A DNA stretch of 64,000 nt from JAJTHC01 sp044348005 (lineage in GTDB: Bacteria > Cyanobacteriota > Vampirovibrionia > Vampirovibrionales > JAJTHC01). A program made the position numbers and the translations under genes. The stretch covers positions 62,001 through 126,000 of the forward strand of contig JBIKTR010000002.1 in NCBI GenBank assembly GCA_044348005.1. Reading direction: 5' to 3'. The notes below the pieces were generated by a model. It saw only the letters and a program-made list of their open reading frames with translations. It ran no database searches and had not been told where the DNA came from. Each line of letters starts with the position of its first letter. Position 1 is the first letter of the stretch. Shown piece after piece: positions 25,421 to 34,280 of this stretch.

Positions 25421-26623
25421 TTAAGTCCCTATCCCTAGTGCTAGGGGGCGAGGGGACAAAGAAGCCCTATATGGTTGGCTCAAGGGGGCGGAAGGCTTCT
25501 TGAGTGCCTGTGTTTGCTTGAGTTCTTGTGCTTTGTAGTCTTCAGCCCGTTTCTTGCGTGTAAACAAGCAGCCCAAGGTCGGCGGCATGGCATATAAAAA
25601 GGCCCCTGTGGCGACAGTCCCTAAAAAGCTATACACGGTGGCTTTATCACTTTTTTCACCATATTTTTTTACAAGATTCGGTTCAATCGACTTCTTGAAA
25701 ATGTTAGGTAAAATCATATTGGCAAAGCCATACCAAATAAACTTCACCAAGCCTTCAAATTGTTCTACAGGGCCTCGTGCCGAAAGCATATAGCCACTAT
25801 AGCCAAATGCCCCAAAGCTTGAAAAGACTTGAAGATCACTGATGTCATCCATTTTGCCAGTGATTTCGCCTGTTTCTTGATTTCTAAAGCTCAAGAGGCT
25901 TTGTAAAGACGTCTTTTCCCCTTGTTCAGGGAACAAAATGGCCAACGGAGCCAAACGCCCTTTTTTCAAATGCTGATGCACCTTGGCCAGCGATTCGCTG
26001 AACGGCACTTGAAATGGATGGGTTAAGAAAGCAGGTAGATCGGCCCCTTTTTTCATTTGATGATATGCCCAACCTGAACCCGCGCCTGCTAAAAGTAGGC
26101 TTAGTCCAACGGCTTTGCCAATGTTGGCAAGCTGTTGCCGTTCAAAGGCATAACGATCCCGTTGATGCTGAGGCGTTTCAGAAGTCTTATTGTTGGGGTG
26201 GCCTTGTTTGTCCTGTGTGCCAAGGCCAACCAAATCGACAAAATCGTGGGTTTTAAAGGTTTTACTGGTGAGGTAGTTCCGCAAATACATAGCGGAATAG
26301 TCGGTAGCGGCCAGCACAGGCAAAGCGGCAAGGGCTACCCCTAAGCCTTTCCATGCCAAGGCTTTTTGATGTTGTGTCGTGTCATTTGTGAGCGTATTCA
26401 AGTGGGCGTCATAGATTTTTTCAACGCCCTTGCTAAATTGAAACGTCGCGATGTAAGAACCGATTTCTTGAGCCGCTTGCTGGTAGAATTGATCGATGCG
26501 TTCATTCAGGTTCATGCCTAACAAAACGTGAGGCACCCCACTGCCCCAAAACTCTTGAGACAAAAAACGTTTGTACGAACTTTTGGCTGTAGGGGCCAGC
26601 CATTTAACCAGTTTGTCAGTCAT
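25421..26623 (-). CDS. Unassigned multi-spanning membrane protein
   Basis: A 400-residue protein from ATG 26623 (a longer frame of 23 codons is less likely). No family was recognised. Hydrophobic segments occur near residues 80-95 (LGVALAALPVLAA), 170-185 (AVGLSLLLAGAGSGWAY), 290-320 and 340-355 (FLGTVATGAFLYAMP). The N-terminus is helical and soluble, and the C-terminal tail is Lys/Pro/Ser-rich. It lies alone between nitroreductase and kdsD. A membrane location is inferred from hydropathy only. Confidence 0.65.
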   Translation of the reverse strand: MTDKLVKWLAPTAKSSYKRFLSQEFWGSGVPHVLLGMNLNERIDQFYQQAAQEIGSYIATFQFSKGVEKIYDAHLNTLTNDTTQHQKALAWKGLGVALAALPVLAATDYSAMYLRNYLTSKTFKTHDFVDLVGLGTQDKQGHPNNKTSETPQHQRDRYAFERQQLANIGKAVGLSLLLAGAGSGWAYHQMKKGADLPAFLTHPFQVPFSESLAKVHQHLKKGRLAPLAILFPEQGEKTSLQSLLSFRNQETGEITGKMDDISDLQVFSSFGAFGYSGYMLSARGPVEQFEGLVKFIWYGFANMILPNIFKKSIEPNLVKKYGEKSDKATVYSFLGTVATGAFLYAMPPTLGCLFTRKKRAEDYKAQELKQTQALKKPSAPLSQPYRASLSPRPLALGIGT

Positions 26624-26757
26624 TAAAAAGCCTATATTAAGGAGAGGGACTACGTTTGAGAGAGATAAGCTTTTACTATAGCCGAAAAACAAGGAAAGTC
26701 AACGGTTAATCGTAAAGCCAAGCAGAGGGAAAGGACGTGTAGACCCTGAGCCGTGTT

Positions 26758-27771
26758 CTACAACCCTTGGGCCAGCAAATCATGCAAATGCAACACGCCC
26801 ACAATCCCTGCGGCGTCGTCTTCCACAACAATCGCCGTGATTTTTCGCTCTTCCATGTGACGCAACGCATCTACCGCAAGGGCTTGTCCTAAAATTCGCT
26901 GAGGCGTAGGACTCATCACACTTTGAACAAGCACTTCCCCAATGGCGGGGCCATGCTTCATTAAGGCCCGACGCACATCGCCGTCGGTTAAAACGCCACA
27001 CAAATCGCCCGTCTGGCTTTGTACAAGGGTCATGCCCATTTTTTTCTGACTCATTTCAATTAACGCATGAAGCAGTAACTCTTCGGGGCGAACATAAGGC
27101 AAGGCGTCGCCCGTGTGCATGAGATCTTCCACCTTCAGCAAGAGCCGTTTACCCAGCATGCCCGCGGGGTGGAACAAGGCAAAATCAGTGGACGCAAACC
27201 CTTTATTTTCTTGAAGCACCACGGCCAAGGCATCCCCCAAGGCGAGTGTGGCCGTTGTAGAAGCGGTGGGAGCGAGGCCCAGAGGGCAGGCTTCTTCAGG
27301 CACCGCCACATTCAAAACCGCAACCGCTTGCTTGGCCAGCGTGGATTGTGGCTTTGCCGTCATGGCGACAATCGGTATTTCAAGGGTATTTAGGCTAGGC
27401 AATACACCCAAGAGCTCTTCGGTTTCACCACTATTAGAAATGGCAATGACGACATCTTTAGACGTGACCATGCCGAGATCTCCGTGACGCCCTTCGGCAG
27501 GGTGCATAAAATAGGCAGGGGTCCCCGTGGAACTGAGCGTAGCTGCAATTTTTCGGCCAATATGCCCCGATTTACCCATGCCCGTTATCATCACCCGCCC
27601 CCCGTGGGCTTGGCGCGTTTCAATCAACGCCACGGCGGTAAAAAACCCCTCATCAATCGAAGCCTTCATGGCTTGAACGGCCAACGTCTCAACGTCTAAA
27701 ACGCGTAAGGCACTTTGAAGAATCTTGGGGTTATAGGCAATGGAGTAAGGGGGTAAAGTATTTGTCGTCAT
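26758..27771 (-). CDS. kdsD: D-arabinose 5-phosphate isomerase
   Basis: A 337-residue protein with an N-terminal SIS sugar-isomerase domain (GMGKSGHIGRKIAATLSSTGTPAYF, then HGDLGM and AISNSGETEEL) and two C-terminal CBS domains (VEDLMHTGDALPYV and VQSVMSPTPQRIL). This arrangement is that of KdsD/KpsF/GutQ, which convert ribulose 5-phosphate to arabinose 5-phosphate, the first Kdo-specific step. KdsC at 18425-18970 handles a later step. The CBS pair may sense nucleotides. Confidence 0.92.
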   Translation of the reverse strand: MTTNTLPPYSIAYNPKILQSALRVLDVETLAVQAMKASIDEGFFTAVALIETRQAHGGRVMITGMGKSGHIGRKIAATLSSTGTPAYFMHPAEGRHGDLGMVTSKDVVIAISNSGETEELLGVLPSLNTLEIPIVAMTAKPQSTLAKQAVAVLNVAVPEEACPLGLAPTASTTATLALGDALAVVLQENKGFASTDFALFHPAGMLGKRLLLKVEDLMHTGDALPYVRPEELLLHALIEMSQKKMGMTLVQSQTGDLCGVLTDGDVRRALMKHGPAIGEVLVQSVMSPTPQRILGQALAVDALRHMEERKITAIVVEDDAAGIVGVLHLHDLLAQGL

Positions 27772-27834
27772 TTCCTTATTGTAAAGCAGTTTATTTAAAA
27801 AAGGAAGTCTTTTACCCCGTATTGAACGACTTTT

Positions 27835-28458
27835 CTAAAGATCTCGAAACCCTTCAGGAATAATCGTTGTTTGACGACGAAGCACTTGATCTACCCCATT
27901 GCCTTGCACACGTGCCGCAATCGTAAACGGCCATTCATAGCCATCATCGGTGGTAGAGGCAGCATCAGGACCAAGCAAAAAGGGGGACACAAGCCATACA
28001 TCGGTAGTAAACTGCCCATCGATCCAGACGTTGTTAATCGGATCCCACAACCGTTGACGGTACCTCGACCAATTCATTCGGGCGAGGTTGTTTGTGGCAT
28101 TTCTTCGAAAAATGGCATCTCTATCATAATTGTCCAATAAATCTTCGGCTGTAACAGGCGTAAATGTGCCGGTATCCGCTCTGGCGTCATTGACCATTCT
28201 CATATAAGCCGGGTAAAGTTCCCTAGTTTCAAAATCAGCCATGGCCCCTAATGCTTCTTCACGGGCGGCCATACTAAAGGCACTTAACGCCCCTGATTCT
28301 GTCAATGATTTGGTGGTAACCATCCCCACCATCAAAATTTGCCCTGAAAAGAGTAACATAAGCGCTATGGTTAAAACCATTACACTCGCGTCTTTTTTTG
28401 GGGATGTAAACAAGCCTTTAAGTGGGTTTGTTAAAAAGTTTAGTTGTTTCACAAGCAC
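27835..28458 (-). CDS. Unassigned single-pass membrane protein, possibly pilus-related
   Basis: A 207-residue protein with about 26 polar N-terminal residues, then a hydrophobic helix (VMVLTIALMLLFSGQILMVGMV) and a soluble domain with several Trp and Tyr. The arrangement recalls PilX/TadE-like minor pilins, which also start with one helix and a periplasmic domain. No prepilin cleavage motif can be confirmed. It sits 63 bp upstream of kdsD on the same strand. The call is topology only. Confidence 0.6.
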   Translation of the reverse strand: MLVKQLNFLTNPLKGLFTSPKKDASVMVLTIALMLLFSGQILMVGMVTTKSLTESGALSAFSMAAREEALGAMADFETRELYPAYMRMVNDARADTGTFTPVTAEDLLDNYDRDAIFRRNATNNLARMNWSRYRQRLWDPINNVWIDGQFTTDVWLVSPFLLGPDAASTTDDGYEWPFTIAARVQGNGVDQVLRRQTTIIPEGFRDL

Positions 28459-28583
28459 ACCTCATTCGCTACAGCGTTTTACCCTTTACTTCGGCAACTT
28501 AGCCCTATTCTTAAGTGCGTCTTAAAATTGTTACATTTTTCAGGGGAGCTCCCCTAAGTTAATACCCCAAAAGGCGAAGCACC

Positions 28584-28592
28584 TGCTATAAT
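28584..28592 (+). promoter_or_regulatory. Extended -10 promoter element for ppc
   Basis: TGCTATAAT is a perfect extended -10 sequence 52 bp upstream of the ppc ATG. No strong -35 lies at the expected distance, which is common for extended -10 promoters. Confidence 0.5.
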
Positions 28593-28644
28593 TGCGTGAA
28601 GCCCTTACGTTTAAGTACGGAATATACAGGTCAGATCTTTCACT

Positions 28645-31600
28645 ATGTTAAGCAACCTTACCGATTCTTCTTCACCTTTACCTTTTTCAAGCGAACGGGC
28701 GATTAAACTTGCCTTCATTAGTTTGTTGAAGCAGCTGCCCGAAACGTCTCGATTCGACGTGAAGTTCCAAGCCGCCCACGAAGTCGAAGTGCCGTCGAGT
28801 TCTTTTGTCAACGACGTGCGTTTGCTTGGCTGTATTTTAGGGCATACGTTATTAGAACACGAAGGGGCCTCTTTTTTTAGGCATATTGAAGCCATTCGTC
28901 TTTCGGTGACGGAACGCAAATCAGATTTAAACCTTGTCGCCGTTCAAGACGCCTTAAACGCCTTAATTCATGACGCTGAAAACAAGGCGCCTTCCTTGGC
29001 GACGAAAGAAGAAGAAGTCGCCACCACGTTAAGAAAAGTCAGTGCGGCCTTTCGCTTGTTTTTAACCCTCACCAACACGGCTGAAAATTATCACAATACC
29101 CGTTCGGTCCATTCTTACCCAGAACGTTTGGAAAGCCAAGTTCAGCAATTGTTTAGGCATGAACATTTTTCACGCCAACGGTTTTTTGAACGCTTGCAAA
29201 ATAGCACGGTTCGCTTGGTGGCCACCGCACACCCCACTAAAATTTTACGTAAAACCATTTTACGACACCAACAGCAACTGTATCTGCATTTAAAAGCCTT
29301 GCATGAAGCTAAGGATGAAGTGGCCTTTAATCAAGGGATTCAAGCCTTACTAGAAGATGTTGAATTGTTGTGGTTTACGCAGTACAGTCGATGGAAACGC
29401 CCCACCGTAAAAGATGAAGTGCGCAGTGTGGTGGGTTACTTGGAACGCACCTTGTACAATACCCTGCCTGAATTCCACCAAATTTTAGACACCGTGTTGG
29501 AACGTAGCCTCAATACCCCGGCTGAAAATGCCCTGCCTTTTTCAAATACAGGCTGTAAGCTGAATCATATTGTAAATCCCCTTTTACGACTGGGTAGTTG
29601 GGTTGGGGGCGACATGGACGGCAACCCTTATGTTACGCCAGTGGTGTACAAAGAAGCCCTTTCCCTTCAGCATGAAGCGGTGTTAAAGCGTTACTTGGCG
29701 GATCTTAAGATATTGGCCCCTCGCTTGAGTATTTCGGCGTTTAATTTGGCCTTGTCGCCTCGATTAAGAGAACGCTTGCTTCAAACGCTTGACGCGTTAA
29801 AAGATGTTTCTCTGGAAAAATACAACCATTACCAAGGCGACATTGAACGTGAACCCATTCGCTTGTGGGTGAACCTTATGGGTGAACGGATTCAAGCCAC
29901 TCTTGAAACGCCGTTGTTTGAACGTCGCGGCAAACTCAAAAAACCCAGTTGGTTGTACCTCAATAGCCATAGTTTTGCAGAAGACTTGCAACTGCTTGCC
30001 GATGTATTGACTGAAGGAGGGTTTTGTCGCAGTGCTTCAAATGCGGTACAGGCCTTACAATTCAAGCTAAAACTCTTTGGCTTTTATTTCGCCAGTTTAG
30101 ACTTGCGTGAAGACTCTCTCACCATTCGTGAAACCAGCCAACGTATTGCGGATTCCTTAAAGCTCACCCAGCATCACGCCTTTGGCGCCAAGGACTATCA
30201 AGAAACGTTAGAACGTTATTTGCTTGAAGACAGAGGCATTGTGCCGTTGTATTTACTGGGCCTAGAAGTGATTGCAGATGAAGAACATGAAGCCGCAGGC
30301 TCAGGCAAAGCCTCTTCAGAATGGCTTCAATGGCGATTGACCCATATTCTACAAGCCGCACGTTTTGGCCAGCAAGCCCTTGGCGATTCCGCCAGTGAAA
30401 ACTTCATTATTTCCATGACGCAAAGCGATCAAGATTTGTTGCATGCGCAATTACTGCTTAAAACCTGTGGGTTGTTTTACCAAACCCAAGCGGGCGATTA
30501 TGTGTCTAAAATGAACATTGTGCCGTTGTTTGAAACGATTGAAGACTTGCAAAATGCGCCAAGTGTTATGCGAAGCTTGTTTGAAAGTCAGGCCTATCAA
30601 ACCCAACTAATCGCCCGTGGGCAGTCACAACTTATTATGCTGGGCTATTCGGATTCCAATAAAGATGGTGGATTTATGACTTCTAACTGGGAACTTTATA
30701 AAGCGCAAGAAGCCTTATTAAGTGTGGCCACAGCCTATGGGGTGAAGTTGCGGTTTTTTCACGGTCGGGGGGGGAGCGTAGGACGCGGAGGCACGCCCAC
30801 CGCCAAAGCCATTGCGGCCTTGCCCGCGGGCTCTGCGCATTACGGGCAGGACATTACCGAACAAGGCGAAGTGCTTTCTCGGCTCTATAATTTAGAAGAC
30901 ACCGCCCTTTTTCACTTTGAAAAAACAGCGGGGGCCACGCTACAACATCACGCCCTCGGGGTGGACAAACTCGACCCTTCGTGGACGACTTACATGCAAG
31001 CCCTTTCAGACACAGCCAATGCCTATTACCGCACACTCATGCACGAAGATCCTCATTTGGTGCAGTATTTTCAAACCGTAACGCCTTACGAAGTGGATTT
31101 AATGATGATCGGTTCTCGGCCGGCCAAACGCCGTGAAATGAAAAGTCTCAAAGATTTACGGGCCATTCCTTGGGTGTTTCGTTGGTTTCAGTCTCGTCAT
31201 ATGCTTCCCGGTTGGTATGGCTTGGGAACGGCCTTAAAACACTTTGTGAATCAGCAGTTAGGGGGCGACGATTCGCTTGCCGAATTAAAACGCATGAAGC
31301 AAGAATGGCCGTTTTTCGGGGTACTGTTAAGTAATTCGGCGTTTGCGTTGAAACAAGCCGATATTCGCTTGGCCGAACATTATGTGGAATCGTTAAGCCC
31401 CACGGCGTTTAAGCCTTATGCTCGTGAAATTTTTGAAAAAATCAAGCAGGAACATACCTTGACGGTGGACTTTTTGCGTCAGTTGGATGTTCACGTAGAA
31501 GCCGAAGAAGCGACGATTTATAACATTGGCTACCGACTTAAACAGCCGTACATTGTGCCATTAACCGTGTTGCAAGTGGAACTATTGAAGCGATTTAGGG

Positions 31601-31701
31601 CGTGTGACGCCTCAACCCCCACCGTGGTTTCTGAAGCCTACCAACGTGCCGTGATTGCCAGTATTGAAGGGGTGGCGCTTGGGCTTGGTACAACAGGCTA
31701 A
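28645..31701 (+). CDS. ppc: Phosphoenolpyruvate carboxylase
   Basis: A 1018-residue enzyme that carboxylates PEP to oxaloacetate. Diagnostic motifs are in order: the catalytic His in VATAHPTKILRKT, GGDMDGNPYVTP, SLDLREDS, GYSDSNKDGGFMTSNW, FHGRGGSVGRGGTPT, GSRPAKRR and the late ALGLGTTG. It is somewhat longer than the usual 880-970. It stands alone as a transcription unit and would replenish C4 acids, matching the KorAB branch of the TCA cycle. A minus-strand terminator overlaps the region just after its stop. Confidence 0.96.
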   Translation: MLSNLTDSSSPLPFSSERAIKLAFISLLKQLPETSRFDVKFQAAHEVEVPSSSFVNDVRLLGCILGHTLLEHEGASFFRHIEAIRLSVTERKSDLNLVAVQDALNALIHDAENKAPSLATKEEEVATTLRKVSAAFRLFLTLTNTAENYHNTRSVHSYPERLESQVQQLFRHEHFSRQRFFERLQNSTVRLVATAHPTKILRKTILRHQQQLYLHLKALHEAKDEVAFNQGIQALLEDVELLWFTQYSRWKRPTVKDEVRSVVGYLERTLYNTLPEFHQILDTVLERSLNTPAENALPFSNTGCKLNHIVNPLLRLGSWVGGDMDGNPYVTPVVYKEALSLQHEAVLKRYLADLKILAPRLSISAFNLALSPRLRERLLQTLDALKDVSLEKYNHYQGDIEREPIRLWVNLMGERIQATLETPLFERRGKLKKPSWLYLNSHSFAEDLQLLADVLTEGGFCRSASNAVQALQFKLKLFGFYFASLDLREDSLTIRETSQRIADSLKLTQHHAFGAKDYQETLERYLLEDRGIVPLYLLGLEVIADEEHEAAGSGKASSEWLQWRLTHILQAARFGQQALGDSASENFIISMTQSDQDLLHAQLLLKTCGLFYQTQAGDYVSKMNIVPLFETIEDLQNAPSVMRSLFESQAYQTQLIARGQSQLIMLGYSDSNKDGGFMTSNWELYKAQEALLSVATAYGVKLRFFHGRGGSVGRGGTPTAKAIAALPAGSAHYGQDITEQGEVLSRLYNLEDTALFHFEKTAGATLQHHALGVDKLDPSWTTYMQALSDTANAYYRTLMHEDPHLVQYFQTVTPYEVDLMMIGSRPAKRREMKSLKDLRAIPWVFRWFQSRHMLPGWYGLGTALKHFVNQQLGGDDSLAELKRMKQEWPFFGVLLSNSAFALKQADIRLAEHYVESLSPTAFKPYAREIFEKIKQEHTLTVDFLRQLDVHVEAEEATIYNIGYRLKQPYIVPLTVLQVELLKRFRACDASTPTVVSEAYQRAVIASIEGVALGLGTTG

Positions 31702-31729
31702 AAAAAAAGCGATGAGGGCTTCTCATCGC
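31700..31729 (-). terminator. Terminator for the small minus-strand gene
   Basis: On the minus strand the 8-bp stem GCGATGAG/CTCATCGC (31729-31722 with 31716-31709) is followed by nine T. It lies about 130 bp downstream of the small frame at 31863-32081 and immediately after ppc, so it mainly serves minus-strand transcription. Confidence 0.75.
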
Positions 31730-31862
31730 AAACACATAGTGCCTTTCTACTTTTTAAAATGTCTATAAATGCTCGAAGGATCTATTTGAGGAAGAAATAA
31801 GGGTCTTTCTTTTATTGGGAAGGGAAAGCAAAAAACATGAAGAACAAGGAACATCAAGGATA

Positions 31863-32081
31863 TTAAGCAATAATGTTTAATCGACTTGAAGCGACGGCTT
31901 GTTTAGGGGCCAGATTCTGCAAGAACAGGGCATCCATCACGGGGGCGGTGGTAGCCACAGCGCTGCGAAGTCCAATGTTGTTGGCACCTACTCGAGCGTT
32001 TGCACCCACCTGATTGTTTTGAAACTCAGGTAACTCGAAAGGTCCGACGGATGAATAGGGATGTTGGACGGACAGTTTCAT
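31863..32081 (-). CDS. Small unassigned protein (72 residues)
   Basis: A 72-residue reading frame (MKLSVQHPYSSVGPF onward) with GGAG 9 nt before the ATG and a strong terminator on its own strand at 31700-31729. The sequence is rich in Asn, Ala and Val, has no signal peptide, and was not recognised. Isolation between ppc and the gene at 32415, plus the ribosome-binding site and terminator, support a real gene. Confidence 0.55.
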   Translation of the reverse strand: MKLSVQHPYSSVGPFELPEFQNNQVGANARVGANNIGLRSAVATTAPVMDALFLQNLAPKQAVASSRLNIIA

Positions 32082-32414
32082 GGGGAGTTGCTCCAGGCAA
32101 GGGGTTAAGTCACTTTCTTAAAGTAACGGTAAAGAAGAACTTAGTGTTGAATTAACATTAAGCATAGGTGTATATTAAACACTTTGGGTGAGTGTGTCAA
32201 GCACACTAAGGTAAAATGTAACAAAACCGTAACAATTCAGGTGGAAACCCCTTTAAATTAAGAACCTTTAAGAAGTGATGTCATACGCTCTGTCGAACAC
32301 TGTCGTTAGACTTATTTTAAAAAAGACTTTTCTGTTTTTTAAAAAAAAGCTATACTATGGAGTGTCTTAATTTTGCCTTTATTGATGTGTTTATTAACTG
32401 TAGGAGTAGTCTGT
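32082..32414. other. Intergenic region with promoter-like sequences
   Basis: This 333-bp gap separates divergent genes. It contains TATACT at 32351-32356 before the exported protein gene, and CAGTGTTCGACAG on the minus strand near 32302-32290, a variant of the dispersed GTGTTCGA motif. A GTGTGTCAAGCACAC-like imperfect hairpin lies near 32190-32204. Confidence 0.4.
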
Positions 32415-33206
32415 ATGCGTTTATTTCAATGGGTGGCCTTCACCTTATGTGTTTCTATGTGCGCCGTTTGGGCATTTCCTTTTTCCGCCCAAGCCGACGG
32501 CTTGGTGCAGTTGCGCCCCTTAAACTCAGCCAACACCAACGGCTCTTCCGTGCAACCTTGGCAACCCGCCTCCACTTCTAACGGTGGTTCGTCTTCATTG
32601 ACGTCTACCCCCAACACCGCTTCTTACCGCACAGGCGTTTCAGCTGTGGCTGGTAAGCAGTACCTCACGATTCGCCTGAACGACCGCGTCAGTTCAAAAG
32701 ACGCCAAGCAAGGCGACACGATTTCTGCGACGTTAGAATCGCCTCTGATGTCAGGCTCTTCGATTATTGCCCCTGCGGGTTCTGAAGTATTGGGGACGGT
32801 TGTCGAAGTTTCTTCCGCCAAGCGGGCTGGTATTCACGGCCAAGTGGACTTGCGTTTTTACACGATTGTAAAACCCAGTGGTGAACGTGTGGCCATGGAC
32901 GCCATTGTAGTGACCAAGCACGGGGGCTCCATGATTCAACCCAATAACTATGTGGTAGACGCGGCGCGTGGCGTGGGTATCGCTGCGGCGGGAACAGGTA
33001 TTGGCGCCTTGACAGGGACTGCCACAGGAGCCATTTTCGGTGCGGCAGGACCAGGGGCTGCTTTGGGTACAGGCATCGGCGCAGCGGCAGGTATTGGCTA
33101 CGCCCTTTGGAGACCTGGTAAAGGCATTGAGTTGCCCAAAGGCACGTTGTTGCAACTTCAAACGCAAGATCCCAGCGCCAGCACCACGCAAGCGCGCCCC
33201 ATTTAA
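32415..33206 (+). CDS. Exported protein with glycine-zipper region, TrbI/VirB10-like fold suspected
   Basis: A 263-residue protein from ATG 32415 with AGGAG 8 nt upstream. The signal peptide ends near FPFSAQA. A Ser/Thr/Asn linker follows, then a beta domain (LTIRLNDRVSSKDAKQGD, then PAGSEVLGTVVEVSSAKRAG), which resembles the beta-barrel core of TrbI/VirB10-type proteins. It ends with a Gly/Ala-rich zipper (GIAAAGTGIGALTGTATGAI) that could insert in a membrane. A related domain occurs at 58597-59244. No secretion genes are adjacent, so a role in a type IV system is not supported by context. Confidence 0.6.
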   Translation: MRLFQWVAFTLCVSMCAVWAFPFSAQADGLVQLRPLNSANTNGSSVQPWQPASTSNGGSSSLTSTPNTASYRTGVSAVAGKQYLTIRLNDRVSSKDAKQGDTISATLESPLMSGSSIIAPAGSEVLGTVVEVSSAKRAGIHGQVDLRFYTIVKPSGERVAMDAIVVTKHGGSMIQPNNYVVDAARGVGIAAAGTGIGALTGTATGAIFGAAGPGAALGTGIGAAAGIGYALWRPGKGIELPKGTLLQLQTQDPSASTTQARPI

Positions 33207-33266
33207 TCGTTTAAAGGGTATTAAGTACGCCCGCCACCATGGGTTGCGCCATATTATATGACCTAA

Positions 33267-33303
33267 AACAGGGATTCGTTAGTCGAGTCCCTGTTGGGCT
33301 TTT
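33267..33303 (+). terminator. Rho-independent terminator
   Basis: AACAGGGA (33267-33274) pairs with TCCCTGTT (33288-33295), followed by GGGCTTTTAA. It lies 60 bp after the exported protein gene and before infA. Confidence 0.75.
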
Positions 33304-33446
33304 AAGGAACGTTTATTTTTCTTTGACACTCGCATGAAATTAGGGCTTGGAATGAAAATATCTTTGTGTTAAAGTGACCCTAGTCTTGCAAAGAAACCCT
33401 TGGACCAAGACAAGCGCGTGTATGATTACAGAAAGGTTTACGTTTT

Positions 33447-33662
33447 ATGTCGAAAGACGTTTTGGAAATGGAAGGCACCATTTTAGAAGCCCTTCCCAAT
33501 GCCATGTTTCGGGTCAAATTGGAAAATGAAATCGAAATGTTGGCGCATATTTCTGGGCGTATTCGCAAAAACTTCATCCGCATTTTACCGGGAGATAAAG
33601 TAAAAGTCGAACTATCGCCTTATGACTTAACCCGCGGACGCATTACTTATCGCATGAAATAG
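33447..33662 (+). CDS. infA: Translation initiation factor IF-1
   Basis: A 71-residue single S1-like OB-fold protein with the IF-1 pattern (EGTILEALPNAMFRVKLEN, then HISGRIRKNFIRILPGDKVKVELSPYDLTRGRITYR). It binds the ribosomal A site with IF-2 and IF-3. rpmJ follows 52 bp downstream, the standard infA-rpmJ order found at the end of the spc operon, but the rest of that operon (secY, adk, map and so on) is absent here. The pair is therefore detached from the ribosomal cluster. Confidence 0.96.
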   Translation: MSKDVLEMEGTILEALPNAMFRVKLENEIEMLAHISGRIRKNFIRILPGDKVKVELSPYDLTRGRITYRMK

Positions 33663-33714
33663 GGTTGCTTCATCACGCCTGTGTATTACTGCTTCAAGCC
33701 AAAAGGATTTTCAC

Positions 33715-33828
33715 ATGAAAGTACGTAGTTCTGTTAAAAAAATATGTGACAAATGCAAAGTCATTCGTCGTCGTGGTCGTGTGGCCGTGATTTGCGAAAA
33801 CCCCAAGCACAAGCAACGCCAAGGATAG
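33715..33828 (+). CDS. rpmJ: Ribosomal protein L36
   Basis: A 37-residue protein beginning MKVRSSVKKICDKC and ending KHKQRQG, with the zinc-binding cysteine/histidine set C11, C14, C27 and H32 of the Cys-containing (C+) L36 form. It was found by reading the sequence after infA. AAAGGA lies upstream of the ATG. Confidence 0.97.
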   Translation: MKVRSSVKKICDKCKVIRRRGRVAVICENPKHKQRQG

Positions 33829-33917
33829 GTGTTCACCCACCACGTCGCTTCTTTAAATGAATGAAAGCGTTTGGCTTTCTTCATGTGTGAATTCTTTTTA
33901 TGCTAAACTAACACAAA

Positions 33918-33957
33918 GAAGCCAAAATAAAGTGAACCCCTACTTTATTTTGGCTTC
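33918..33957. terminator. Perfect 16-bp hairpin after rpmJ
   Basis: GAAGCCAAAATAAAGT (33918-33933) pairs exactly with 33942-33957 around an 8-nt loop. T-richness is inside the stem, and neither side has a strong U tail, so it may terminate in both directions weakly or stabilise ends. An extended -10-like TGCTAAACT lies just before it (33901-33909), so it could also sit in the leader of the FlbD-like gene. Confidence 0.6.
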
Positions 33958-34023
33958 ACCCTTACAAATAAACGTTGCCTTCCCTGTGGGTACCGTTGCC
34001 CCTTCAAAAAAGCGTAGGTTCAC

Positions 34024-34245
34024 ATGATTCCCCTTACCTTGCTAGACGGTCACCCCTGCTGGATTAACCCCGATCACATCCTGATGATTGAGGCTCGGCC
34101 AGACACCATGATCCGTCTAGACAACGGGGAAAAGTGGATCGTTAAAGAATCTGTACAAGCCGTACAAGACGCCTTCTTGGCCTATAAACGAGCTTGTTAT
34201 AGTGCTTTAGCCTTACCGGTTTCAATCCCCGCCCCCGATGCGTAA
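34024..34245 (+). CDS. FlbD-family protein
   Basis: A 73-residue protein matching the FlbD pattern: a short beta domain (IPLTLLDGHPCWINPDHILMIE) and the hallmark PDTMIRLDNGEKWIVKESVQAV. FlbD is normally encoded in flagellar operons and its molecular role is poorly known. Here there are no flagellar genes, and the next gene, 35 bp downstream, is an exonuclease. It may serve another system, or flagellar genes may lie elsewhere. Confidence 0.8.
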   Translation: MIPLTLLDGHPCWINPDHILMIEARPDTMIRLDNGEKWIVKESVQAVQDAFLAYKRACYSALALPVSIPAPDA

Positions 34246-34280
34246 GCTTTTTTGCAAGGCCTAGAAATAAAGGTCCGCCC

